A DNA stretch of 64,000 nucleotides from Paraspadella gotoi (lineage: Eukaryota > Chaetognatha). A model generated the notes under the pieces. The model saw only the letters and a program-made list of their open reading frames with translations. It had not been told where the DNA came from and did no database searches. The position numbers and the translations under genes were made by a program. Shown here one piece after another: positions 12,346 to 35,454 of the stretch. The stretch is from positions 26,436,558-26,500,557 of the forward strand of contig CM119263.1 in the NCBI GenBank assembly GCA_051294375.1, read 5' to 3'. Every line of letters starts with the position of its first letter. Position 1 is the first letter of the stretch.

Positions 12346-13083
12346 ACACCGCGTATGGGCCATTGGAGAAAGTCGGGAGAATAGAGTGCGATATAAATCT
12401 GAGAGAAAGGGTGGAGAAGAGAGGGACGATAGAAGAGTGGATGAAGAGAACTATTTTCCGAAAGTCTCATTTTTCTGTTCTTAGAATGTTCTTAATATAA
12501 ATTATTAATCTAAATCCTTCAATTATATCCACTGACCATAACCCCCTCATCCCTAAACTAAACAAAATCCGTTACCTAATCCCTAACCCTAATCTCTTAC
12601 CTAATCCCGATCCCTATTCCCTGACATAAATGTTAAACTTAAAATCTTATTTAATTTAATGATTATGAATTTAAGCTGAAAAAGAATGCTTTTAGAAAAT
12701 ATGGCCTAAAAGGAGTGGAGAGAAATTGATGGTAGTGGAGCAAAGAGATGGAGACTTGGAGAGGGCAAAAGGGAAAAGAGTTGGAATCGAGATCGATTGG
12801 GAGAGAGTGAGATGTGACAACGACGACCCCCGCGGGGGAAGAAGGGGAGGGGTTGAAGGAGATTAGTGGGGGAGGAATTTAGGTGTAAAAAGAAAGGAAA
12901 AGGAAAGAGAAGAAAAGGAAAGAGACGATAGTTTTACGTTGGAGGTGGAAAGAGGGGGAAGGAAATAGAGGAAAAAGAGAGGAAACCTTAAAGTTGATTG
13001 AAATTAAAGAAAATAAAAAACAAAGATGGTTTAAAGTAGAATTTGAAGGAAAGAGAAAAAGAAAATAGAGGAAAGAGAAAAGT
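12346..13083. other. intergenic, no gene seen
   Basis: Contains a short CCTAAY-rich stretch at 12545-12610, then purine-rich DNA. No coding signal. Confidence 0.45.
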
Positions 13084-14232
13084 TTAAAGGGGAATAAGGA
13101 AACGAGGAAAATAAAAGAGAGGAAATAGCAAATATGGTTTAAAGGGGAATAAGGAAATGATGAAAATAAAAGAGAGGAAATAGCAAATATGGTNNNNNNN
13201 NNNNNNNNNNNNNNNNNNNNNNNNNNNNNNNNNNNNNNNNNNNNNNNNNNNNNNNNNNNNNNNNNNNNNNNNNNNNNNNNNNNNNNNNNNNNNNNNNNNN
13301 NNNNNNNNNNNNNNNNNNNNNNNNNNNNNNNNNNNNNNNNNNNNNNNNNNNNNNNNNNNNNNNNNNNNNNNNNNNNNNNNNNNNNNNNNNNNNNNNNNNN
13401 NNNNNNNNNNNNNNNNNNNNNNNNNNNNNNNNNNNNNNNNNNNNNNNNNNNNNNNNNNNNNNNNNNNNNNNNNNNNNNNNNNNNNNNNNNNNNNNNNNNN
13501 NNNNNNNNNNNNNNNNNNNNNNNNNNNNNNNNNNNNNNNNNNNNNNNNNNNNNNNNNNNNNNNNNNNNNNNNNNNNNNNNNNNNNNNNNNNNNNNNNNNN
13601 NNNNNNNNNNNNNNNNNNNNNNNNNNNNNNNNNNNNNNNNNNNNNNNNNNNNNNNNNNNNNNNNNNNNNNNNNNNNNNNNNNNNNNNNNNNNNNNNNNNN
13701 NNNNNNNNNNNNNNNNNNNNNNNNNNNNNNNNNNNNNNNNNNNNNNNNNNNNNNNNNNNNNNNNNNNNNNNNNNNNNNNNNNNNNNNNNNNNNNNNNNNN
13801 NNNNNNNNNNNNNNNNNNNNNNNNNNNNNNNNNNNNNNNNNNNNNNNNNNNNNNNNNNNNNNNNNNNNNNNNNNNNNNNNNNNNNNNNNNNNNNNAGGTG
13901 TAAAGGGGGAATAAGAAATGGAAAGAAAATAAAAGAGAAGAAATAAGCAAGGATATGGTTAAGGGATGAGAAAATAAAAGAGAGGAAATAAGCAATATGG
14001 TTTAAAGGGGAATAAGGAAAATGATAAAATAAAAGAGAGGAAAATAGCAAATATGGTTGAAAGGGGAATAAAAATAGGAAATAAAAGCGAAGGAAATACA
14101 AATATGGTTTAAAGAGATAAGGAAACTGGTGCAAATAAAAAGAGGAAGTAGCAAAGATGGTTCTAAAGGGGAATAAGGAAACGAGGAAAAAATATGGAGA
14201 GGAAATAGGCAATATGGGTTTAAAGGGGGAAA
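13084..14232 (+). repeat. ~56-bp minisatellite spanning a 702-N gap
   Basis: The unit is GGTTTAAAGGGGAATAAGGA, AACGAGGAAAATAAAAGAGA, GGAAATAGCAAATAT. Two clean copies lie left of the gap (13084-13193) and about six error-riddled copies lie right of it (13896-14232). The gap 13194-13895 is almost certainly more of the same array. Confidence 0.9.
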
Positions 14233-14845
14233 TTTAGAAAAAATTAAAAAAAATAGAGGAAAAGGGAACTTGGAAAAAAGAACGGGAAAAAGAGAGGCTC
14301 GACGCTCGAGGGTTCGTTCATTCTCGCGCTTCACCTCTTTTCTCCCTTTTCCTTTTCTTCGCTAAGAGATTCAGCAGTTCCACACTTTCACGTGCTTCAC
14401 TTCGCGCCTCTTTTTCGCGCTTGATCTTCTACTGACTCACCTCACTTTAATCTTACCTCTTCTTCTAGAACAGAGTTTCTTCAAATTAGAGTTTAAAACT
14501 TCTTAACCAAATTCCCTGTTCTCAGTATTAAACTTCTTAATTTCATAGATCAAGCACCATTTCACTTTTTTTCTTCCTCATTTTTTAAGCTCTTCTAAAT
14601 GTCCAGCCGCTTGAGAATTACTGCTCTTCATCGAATTCCCAAAATATAAAACCTATAAAATATGAACTTGCCCGCCAGAGGCTCTCCACAAGAAACCCGA
14701 AGACGCCTTCTCAAACCCCACAAAATCCGCGCTCCTTCGGCAGAACCCGCTTTCAATTGTATCTAAATCGTCGTTATTTTTATCATAGTTTATAACAAAA
14801 ATAATAAACTCAAAATAAATGGAAAGATTCGAGGAATCGGAGATA
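14233..14845. other. no confident gene
   Basis: At 14662-14766 a frame ELARQRLSTRNPKTPSQTPQ and an overlapping ATG frame MNLPARGSPQETRRRLLKPH are both open for about 35 codons. Neither is recognised or splice-bounded. Confidence 0.25.
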
Positions 14846-14849
14846 TACC

Positions 14850-15065
14850 GTCGCTCAAAAAGGCTTCCCCTTGGGGCACTCTACCTTAGGGGAAAAGATT
14901 TTTAATCATTTAGGGGTACCCCTAATGCAACATATGTAGGGGTAACCCCTTGTGAATAGATTTTTAACCTTTTCAGGGGCGCTCCCAATACTAGTTCATT
15001 TTGGGAAAAATAAAACTTACCCCCAATGGTAACCCCAGGAGGTAGAAAAAATCTTCCCCCTGGGA
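14850..15065. repeat. short repeats with GGGGTACCCC palindromes
   Basis: Twice the pattern GATTTTTAAYC, a short TTT-rich spacer and AGGGG, followed by CCCC or CTCCC, occurs (near 14896 and 14958). GGGGTACCCC at 14912-14921 is a perfect 10-bp palindrome, and related GGGGTAACCCC and GGTAACCCC follow. Confidence 0.6.
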
Positions 15066-15203
15066 TAAGAATAAACAGGTCAATTTTAAACAAAAAAAGC
15101 TAGGATTTTAAAATCTATCCTTTACTAAATCTTTTTTCCTTTCACTCTCTTTTTTTTTATTACTTTTATTATATTTATATATATATTTTTAAATCTAATC
15201 TAA

Positions 15204-15368
15204 NNNNNNNNNNNNNNNNNNNNNNNNNNNNNNNNNNNNNNNNNNNNNNNNNNNNNNNNNNNNNNNNNNNNNNNNNNNNNNNNNNNNNNNNNNNNNNNNN
15301 NNNNNNNNNNNNNNNNNNNNNNNNNNNNNNNNNNNNNNNNNNNNNNNNNNNNNNNNNNNNNNNNNNNN
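15204..15368. other. assembly gap (165 N)
   Basis: Starts in very AT-rich sequence. No gene is seen on either flank (15066-15657). Confidence 0.99.
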
Positions 15369-15657
15369 AGTCTCAAAATCGGTTTCACGCGAGGGAAAAA
15401 AATCTTTTTCGGAGGAAACTAGTTCGGTGCCAACTTGGAAGAAAATGACTTGACGAAAAAGAGAGACAAACTGGAAGAGAAAAGGGAATAATGTCGTCAG
15501 TAGTAATATAGAATTTTTAATCATTTAATAAAACCTTTTCAAAAAAGATTATATTTCGATAGAAAATGATAAATTTTACCGTTTTAAAATAGCATTTAGA
15601 TTTTAATATCGTTTTTGATTCTCTAGTTCATCATTTACTTTTGCCACAAAGTTGTAG

Positions 15658-16096
15658 AGAGAGACAGAGAGAGGGAGAGAGAGAGAGAGAGAGAGNNNNN
15701 NNNNNNNNNNNNNNNNNNNNNNNNNNNNNNNNNNNNNNNNNNNNNNNNNNNNNNNNNNNNNNNNNNNNNNNNNNNNNNNNNNNNNNNNNNNNNNNNNNNN
15801 NNNNNNNNNNNNNNNNNNNNNNNNNNNNNNNNNNNNNNNNNNNNNNNNNNNNNNNNNNNNNNNNNNNNNNNNNNNNNNNNNNNNNNNNNNNNNNNNNNNN
15901 NNNNNNNNNNNNNNNNNNNNNNNNNNNNNNNNNNNNNNNNNNNNNNNNNNNNNNNNNNNNNNNNNNNNNNNNNNNNNNNNNNNNNNNNNNNNNNNNNNNN
16001 NNNNNNNNNNNNNNNNNNNNNNNNNNNNNNNNNNNNNNNNNNNNNNNNNNNNNNNNNNNNNNNNNNNNNNNNNNNNNNNNNNNNNNNNNNNNNNNN
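15658..16096 (+). repeat. (GA)n running into a 401-N gap
   Basis: GA dinucleotides from 15658 disappear into the gap (15696-16096); the right flank is A-rich. Confidence 0.95.
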
Positions 16097-16335
16097 CAAA
16101 AAAATTTAAAATTTGTATTAATACCTTTATCTAACTTTTAAAGCTCTATCAGAATCCATTAAAAAAAATTGAAAAATTCAAAAAAATTTTAACTATATAT
16201 GTAATAAAATAATCTTTAAATGCTTCCGTGCGCTTATTAATAAGATATTTTTTAAAATTATTTTTATTTTCATATTCTACAGTCCTTTATCATTATTTAT
16301 TTGAGAGAACTTCTAGTTTTCACCTGTTCCGGCCT

Positions 16336-16382
16336 TATATATATATATATATATATATATAGAAGAGAGAGAGAGATGAGAG

Positions 16383-16460
<78 letters not shown>
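16336..16460 (+). repeat. (TA)13 followed by (GA)n
   Basis: A TA dinucleotide run (16336-16361) passes directly into GA repeats with a few AGG breaks. Confidence 0.97.
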
Positions 16461-16465
<5 letters not shown>

Positions 16466-16497
16466 GAGACAAAAAGAAAAAGATGGAGACAGGCGTT

Positions 16498-16511
16498 GTT
16501 ACTATGGCAAC
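16498..16511. promoter_or_regulatory. perfect RFX X-box 14-mer
   Basis: GTTACTATGGCAAC matches the ciliary X-box consensus GTHNYYATRRNAAC at every position. It sits between two GA arrays. No gene start is identified close by. Confidence 0.45.
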
Positions 16512-16586
16512 GCGTGGGTCGCCATTGACGCGCCCTCGCGGACGGAATCGCAAATGCCAGAGAAATCTCATATGTCGGGAAAGAAT

Positions 16587-16590
<4 letters not shown>

Positions 16591-16643
<53 letters not shown>

Positions 16644-16672
16644 GAGAGAGAAGAGAGAGAAGAGAGAGAAGT
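16591..16672 (+). repeat. interrupted (GA)n
   Basis: GA dinucleotides broken by AGA/AGG steps. Confidence 0.95.
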
Positions 16673-17396
16673 TTTTGAAAATTAGTTTTCAATTGAAACT
16701 CGCTATCTTGCTGGACATAACCATAATAATGTAATGCTAAAAACTAAAAATTATTTGCTTTGGTGTTCACGTCTGTCACTCTTTCACTAGATATTGTGAA
16801 AGTCTCACGAGAAATCCCGTTGCGGTTGGTCACCTTTAAATCTCGTGATGCGATGGTTGTTTTGGTCTCGTTGCGTCAAAAAGTTCGGACGGTTTTCGGA
16901 CGGACCGACCCTCACTGTTTTCGGTTGATTTCTTTTTAACTTTAGTTATTCAATCTCTTCTATCCCACTTTCTCTTCACATATTAACAATATTTTAATTC
17001 ACGCATCCGCTTTGTCGCGTTTATCCCCATGTGATTCCGGCTCAGAATATTCACATCCTTACAATTCGCATGAGCCGTAACAAAAAAAAAAAATTGCCTC
17101 TAAAGGCTTTTCGCTATCGTTCTCTTCATTCGCTGCTTCATCCCCTCCTATCCTCAGTATCCCCACTAATCCCTTCCTCTGTCTCTTCCTCTCTCTCCAA
17201 TGACCCTTCCTCCCGATCTTTTTCCCTCATTTCCTCCCTTCTTCCTCCGTCTTCCTTCGTCTATCTTCCTCTCTTTTTCTCCCTGGTCTGACCCTCACTT
17301 CCCCTACCCCCCCTCCTTCCCTCTCCTCCCTTCCTCCCTCCCCTCCCTCTCTCTCCCCTCCCTCTCTCTCTTCGATCCCCCGTCGCTCCTTGAAAG
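16673..17396. other. noncoding; long pyrimidine tract at 17130-17390
   Basis: AT-rich to 17100, then 260 bp of C/T-rich sequence that ends at the acceptor of the exon at 17397 and could serve as its polypyrimidine tract. Confidence 0.5.
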
Positions 17397-17474
17397 ATGT
17401 TTGTCCCGGCGGAGCGGACGTGAAGGAGCCGTTTGAATACAAATCATGGGGATTTGACAATTATGACGGGAATC
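17397..17474 (+). CDS. candidate exon, unidentified gene Y
   Basis: The acceptor CTCCTTGAAAG (to 17396) follows a 260-bp pyrimidine tract. The phase-1 frame reads VCPGGADVKEPFEYKSWGFD then NYDGN, and the donor C|GTAATG is in phase 1. Length is exactly 78 bp. Composition changes to purine-rich simple sequence directly after the donor. Residues are typical of a folded, possibly extracellular, domain (Cys, Gly, aromatic), but I do not recognise the family. It is joined in phase to the next exon at 18133. Confidence 0.45.
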
Positions 17475-17704
17475 GTAATGAGGAGAGGAGGAAAGGACAA
17501 GAGAAAGAAAAAAAAGTTAGAAAAAAAAGGGAGAAGAAAAGAAAAAAAGGGACTAATACCAAGAAAATCGGAAGGAAAGAGGCGTGGGGGGGAACACTGT
17601 GTCTCTCTCTCTCTCTCTTGTCCTCGAGATCCCTTTCCCCTTGGGGAGGATGGAGAGGGAGATACAAATCCGAAAATCGGGGGGGAAAAAAGGAAGAGAG
17701 AGAG

Positions 17705-17756
<52 letters not shown>

Positions 17757-17766
17757 AGAGAGAGAA

Positions 17767-17799
<33 letters not shown>

Positions 17800-17815
17800 G
17801 AGAGAGGGAATAAAT
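17475..17815 (+). repeat. purine-rich tract ending in (GA)n
   Basis: A/G-rich sequence with a CTCTCTCT island at 17602-17618, then GA dinucleotides at 17696-17808 with AAGAG breaks. It fills most of the putative intron between the two gene Y exons. Confidence 0.9.
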
Positions 17816-17924
17816 AAAATCTTTTCATCGTCGTCGTCTTTTTAATTTCCCAAATCGTCGTTCGATTCCAGACGGATTCGACATTTGTGATTTAATTGTT
17901 TACGAGATGTCACTGGTAAGGTCG

Positions 17925-17978
17925 CGAGGGATGGCATCGGGGAAGGGCATCGCGGGACGGCATCGCGGGATGGAACCG
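17925..17978 (+). repeat. short GGGATGGCATCG-type repeat
   Basis: Four imperfect 14-15 bp units of the form GCGGGAYGGCATC inside the putative gene Y intron. Confidence 0.55.
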
Positions 17979-18132
17979 CTGAATGAATTTTTTTTTGTTT
18001 CCCCATTTTTCCCAATCTCCCTCATTTCTGCTGCATCTATCACATCTACTCCTCTTTAACAGGTAAGTCCATTTTTTACTTCGCTAGTTTTTTTTCAACT
18101 TTGGTTTTTTTTCGTATTTCCGTTTCCTACAG

Positions 18133-18210
18133 AGAATTTCCGGTTCTCATACGGATCCCAAACTAATGAATTCTGGAATTGTTTTTATATCTGTTCGAGG
18201 TGGCCAAAAC
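18133..18210 (+). CDS. candidate exon, unidentified gene Y
   Basis: The acceptor CGTTTCCTACAG (to 18132) and the strong donor C|GTAAGG (18211) bound 78 bp, again phase 1 in and out. The frame joined to the previous exon begins QNFRFSYGSQTNEFW and continues NCFYICSRWPK. Identical length and phase of two neighbouring exons is typical of shuffled modules, though the two peptides do not resemble each other. No stop or partner exon downstream could be assigned with confidence. Family unknown. Confidence 0.5.
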
Positions 18211-18729
18211 GTAAGGGATTCTTGCTACCGCATCAGACGACCCGTCAGATCGCCCCATCTTGTTTGCTCCATCAGGTCGCCCCATCAGGTTGCCCTTCCC
18301 CAGCAGCCCCCTCCCATTTTCAGCGTCCTCTGGTCCCCCGGGCGATAATAAGACATAAAATAAACTCATCACGTGTCTCGTTGTTTCCGGGATAAATAAA
18401 GGTGAATAAACAAAACATATTCTCTATTGTGAATGTATTAAATATTTTATAACCCAATCGTCTTTTTTAAGAAAAAGATTAATATTTAAGAATTTTTTTA
18501 TTTCGAATTTGACAGAAGAAAATATCGAATTTCTTTTTTATTTTCTTTCACAAAACAGTTTTTGTACGACTCAGATTTTTGAGTTTCTTTGTAACTGTAT
18601 TAATAACAATATAAGTAGGTAATTAAATATCACTAAACGAATGAATCTTTATTCTAAATTATAAATTTAAAAAAAAAAAATTTTGAAAATATTTTTAAAA
18701 AATATATAATTTAAAATCAAAAAATAAAC
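18211..18729. other. noncoding; GCCCCATCAGGTC repeats then AT-rich
   Basis: A 13-14 bp CATCAGGTCGCCC-like unit recurs at 18226-18295; the following 430 bp are AT-rich with no coding signal. Confidence 0.45.
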
Positions 18730-19110
18730 CTTTTCGCCCGGTTACTCGGTCCTCTATCTCGTCGCCATTCGTCACAAACGCCGACGACGTTGAGCGAAGC
18801 TTGAACAGCGCTTCTCGTGCCACGAGGCCGCGTCATTTTTTTTAAGTCGCCGCGAGATGGCCCGACGCCACTTCCGGTTAGAGCGATATCTCAAAACCAT
18901 TTTAGCGCGCTACATATAAGTCGACGCTGGCGGTCTCAGCGCCGTTAACGGTTATGTTCCCCTTTGAGTTCTTAACGACCGACCCAACCGGCGCCATCTA
19001 CGTTGGACGCGGCGTCGTTCGTAAAAAGCGGCGCCGTCGTAGAGACGAGACCTCAGGTTTATTCGTCGTCTCGTCATGTTCATCTCCGTTGTCGTCTTGT
19101 TGTCCTAAAC
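18730..19110 (+). other. CpG-rich island with TATA-like box and a short ORF
   Basis: A 380-bp CpG-rich island stands in AT-rich surroundings. ACATATAAG at 18911-18919 resembles a TATA box and lies 35-45 bp before an ATG (18954) opening an 86-codon frame that starts MFPFEFLTTDPTGAIYVGRG. An AATAAA occurs inside that frame near 19121. The ORF is not recognised. The island could be a promoter for the Munc18 locus 1.1 kb downstream. Confidence 0.3.
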
Positions 19111-19518
19111 AAACCAGAAGAATAAATATAAAAAGTATCCATTCATTAAAAAATGACAAGCAATGTCATTCATGGGACTTTTTGTCGAACGATGTTTCAA
19201 CTGTCGCGTGTTAGTTTTTGATTTATCTATATCTCAGTTATCTCAGTATTTTGAAGGAATACTAAATATTTGTTGTTTAGTAGTAAAGGCTGGATCCTAT
19301 AGTAGTTTACTTTAATTAATTTTTGTTTCTATCTTTTTATTTACGAATGAAAAATATTTGTCTCGATTTATCGTTTAATTAGTCGAAAAAAAAAAACGCA
19401 AGAAAAAGAAATCGTTTAAAAAATTATCATAAAGGAAAAAGATGTTAGCGTTAAAAGGGTAGAAAATAATATTTTAGTTGTTAGACTTTTGAGTGAAAAA
19501 ACTTTTGTAGCAGCGAAG

Positions 19519-19685
19519 ATGGCGGGTTGCTGCAAAGCGGACGTGCGGCAGAATTTCATCGACGGTTCTCCCACGACCGACGGGAAAAGGAAATCGGAGA
19601 AGTCGGGAAAGCACCTCGTCGATCTCACGTCGGTTTGGGGATTGGGGACTAGGGGACTGGGGACTGGATATTTTGAGATTGGAAA
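19519..19685 (+). CDS. candidate first coding exon, possibly of the Munc18 gene
   Basis: The ATG sits in a YY1-like AAGATGGCG context common at animal translation starts. The frame reads MAGCCKADVRQNFIDGSP then TTDGKRKSEKSGKHLVDLTS, then a G-rich repeat, ending at the strong donor AA|GTAAGG in phase 2. The first Munc18 exon is preceded by a usable acceptor (TCGTAG to 20062) that requires phase 2, so the two join in frame. Known Munc18 proteins have no such extension, so it may instead belong to another transcript. The 38 residues before the G-rich part look like real protein; the rest may be intron, with GTTTGG at 19634 as an alternative donor. Confidence 0.35.
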
Positions 19686-20063
19686 GTAAGGCCTTGAGAT
19701 TGAGGAATAAGGACAGGGGATTGTTACTGGGAACAGGGGAATAGCCAATGGGATGCAAATGGGTGATAAGAAATAGGTTTTGGCTCAGTTAATCATTAAT
19801 ATTTGGCGTGAAACAGTTGGTAATTGAGTTTGTTATTGACGAATTAAATGAAATGGTCAAATATCCTGTCGTCCTAACCTCCGTAATTAATTTGTTTATA
19901 CTATTACTTTTTTTAATGATTTAAAATCAATTACATCCAGTTAAATAAGTACAATAAAGTGGTTTAGGAAGAACAAAAAAGGGAAAAAAAAAGAAAGAAA
20001 AAAATATCAATGGATGTCTTTTGTTTCATCTCGCGATTCCCCTCATTTCTGGGAAATCGTAGA
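19686..20063. other. putative intron or 5' flank
   Basis: Starts with GGGACTGGGGATTGAG-like repeats to about 19745, then AT-rich sequence ending in a pyrimidine-rich acceptor. No other coding signal. Confidence 0.4.
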
Positions 20064-33273
<13,210 letters not shown>

Positions 33274-33647
33274 AAGGTGAGAAAGTGAAAGGTCACATTT
33301 CACGGTTCACACCTCACACCTCACACCTCTCCGCCGCAAGCCCCTATCCCGCCAGATTTCCTAAATCCTTCGTTAAGATTTTTTCCGTCAATTCCTTCAT
33401 TCTTTTATCCCCGCTCAATCCGACGGCAACGCTAAATATGTCCAACCGACGATTTTTAACTTTTTTCTCCACGTCAAGACCCTTTTTAAGGTGACATTCC
33501 GATCCCCGCGAGGCATTCCGAAACCCGTCATTCTTTTTTCTTTCCCGCGCGACATTCCAATCCCGACCGATCCACTCTTTTTCCTCGTGACAGGACTCGA
33601 CGGCCTCGTCCCCTCAATCTCAATTTCTTTCTGCGGAAACTCTTTAC

Positions 33648-33728
<81 letters not shown>

Positions 33729-34317
33729 GCTCTTAACCCTGGCTTTTTCCCCATTTAAAAGCTTGCTCGTTTGCCTCCTCCGTGATTGAATTATAATTGG
33801 TCGATTTGTCCCCATTCCTCCAGATTGCCACCATAAGTTTCCATCTGCCACATTTGCCATTGCCTGAATTTTTTTTCGCGCCATTTCCGTGAGAGATCCG
33901 GCACCGGGGGAGAGTGCTCTTCGTCGTCGTTGTTGTTGTTGTCTTCGCTAGCGTCGATTTTAGTCAGTAACAGTATAAAACGGAACTTAACCGCTTTTTG
34001 TGGGGGGGGTTTAAACGTATTATTCAATTGATTATTTTAACATTCGTTTCTGGAAATCAATCCCAAATTTCCCGAAAATAGCATAAAATTTCTATTAAAA
34101 AAAGGATAGTTTGTATTTGTATGTATGTATGTATGTAAACTAAAACAGAACCAAGTTTGTCCCATGGCGAAGGACAACAATAACAACAACAAGGATCAAA
34201 GAAACGACCCAGTTTGTCCCATCGCGAAGGACAACGCTAAAACTGTCGCTCGGGAAACCTTTATTCTAAGACCCCTTTAGTTTCGCGAGGCTCTCAGCAA
34301 ACAAAGCATCGATGGAC
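33274..34317. other. intergenic after Munc18
   Basis: Includes (CT)36 at 33655-33726, an E2F-like TTTCGCGC at 33874-33881 and ATGT repeats near 34120. A CGAAGGACAAC block with nearby GTTTGTCCCAT occurs twice (34154-34178 and 34211-34235). No gene seen. Confidence 0.5.
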
Positions 34318-34378
34318 GGGACGTCGTCGTCGTCGTCGTCTTCGAACGTCCTAGCGAGAAAGGTGATCATTGTCGTCT

Positions 34379-34409
<31 letters not shown>

Positions 34410-34485
34410 NNNNNNNNNNNNNNNNNNNNNNNNNNNNNNNNNNNNNNNNNNNNNNNNNNNNNNNNNNNNNNNNNNNNNNNNNNNN
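34318..34485 (+). repeat. (CGT)n running into a 76-N gap
   Basis: CGTCGT arrays at 34322-34342 and 34376-34409, the second entering the gap 34410-34485. Confidence 0.95.
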
Positions 34486-35334
34486 GTTTGTCCGGATATT
34501 CGGGTCTCCGGGTCTGGCCCCGGTTTGGCCTTGCATGACTAAACGGGTTTTATTTCCCCCTGTAGAGGAATGAAGCTGCTGGTGGCTTCTCTCTAAGTCT
34601 GAGCCGCCGCCTTTTGTCTCCAGTTTTTTTTTCTTTGTTTTCTCTTGTGTTTCGTTTTTTTTTTTAAATTTTAAATTAATTATCATTTTGGATTATCTAA
34701 ATTTCGATGTATTTATTAATGGTATTAACTAAAAGTAAGTTGTCCCAATAGCCCATTGTTTGTACCAATATCATAATATATAAACTGCGTAAAGAAGATT
34801 AAGCAATATGCAAACTTTTTTTTCAAAATGGGTCAAACATAATTCGCAATTATAGTCCATCAAGGGGCTCGCCATTTTTTTTTTCAAATCCATATGTCCC
34901 TTAAAAACATCCCCATCATTGAAAATATTGTGCGGCAATTTTTTTTTTCATGTCTCTCTTCTTTCGGGGACCCCTGGTCCCCTGGCCGGCGCAAAAAGTC
35001 CCGAACCAGAATTTAAGGGGACGCGCCCCTCGCTTGGCCGAGCCTTCGTAAAATCGGCCCGGGATTCCGATAGCCGAGAGTAGAGAGGGTCGTGTAGGGG
35101 CGGAAGAGCCGGAAAGAGAGGTGGATGGGGGAGTGACGAATGAAAGACTTAATAAAGTGGTTACTATGAAACGGTGGCATCTCCTCTGCTTCGCCAAGCC
35201 CTCTGCATAGGAAACTCCTATGCATCGCCATGTCATCCGCATCGGACGCTCCTCTGAATCATCAACCCTGTCTCACCAGTGAAAACAGCTTTGTTCTATG
35301 CAACGACGCGGCAACGAAAAACATCGCTCCGTGA
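34486..35334. other. no confident gene
   Basis: AT-rich middle part. Frames of 70-110 codons on the minus strand at 34916-35242 are not recognised. Confidence 0.4.
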
Positions 35335-35359
35335 NNNNNNNNNNNNNNNNNNNNNNNNN
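35335..35359. other. 25-N gap
   Basis: GTGA stands on both sides of the gap. It lies just left of the duplicated block. Confidence 0.99.
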
Positions 35360-35387
35360 GTGACGCTGTCGGAAATTTCCCCGCTGC

Positions 35388-35454
<67 letters not shown>

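Noticed and set aside
12545-12610. Telomere-like CCCTAACCCTAAT
   Set aside because: Only two units in a degenerate CCTAAY-rich stretch; insufficient for an interstitial telomere.
13084-14334. Open frames of 110-357 codons across the 13.2-13.9 kb gap
   Set aside because: Mostly unknown residues; the readable ends are translations of the 56-bp minisatellite.
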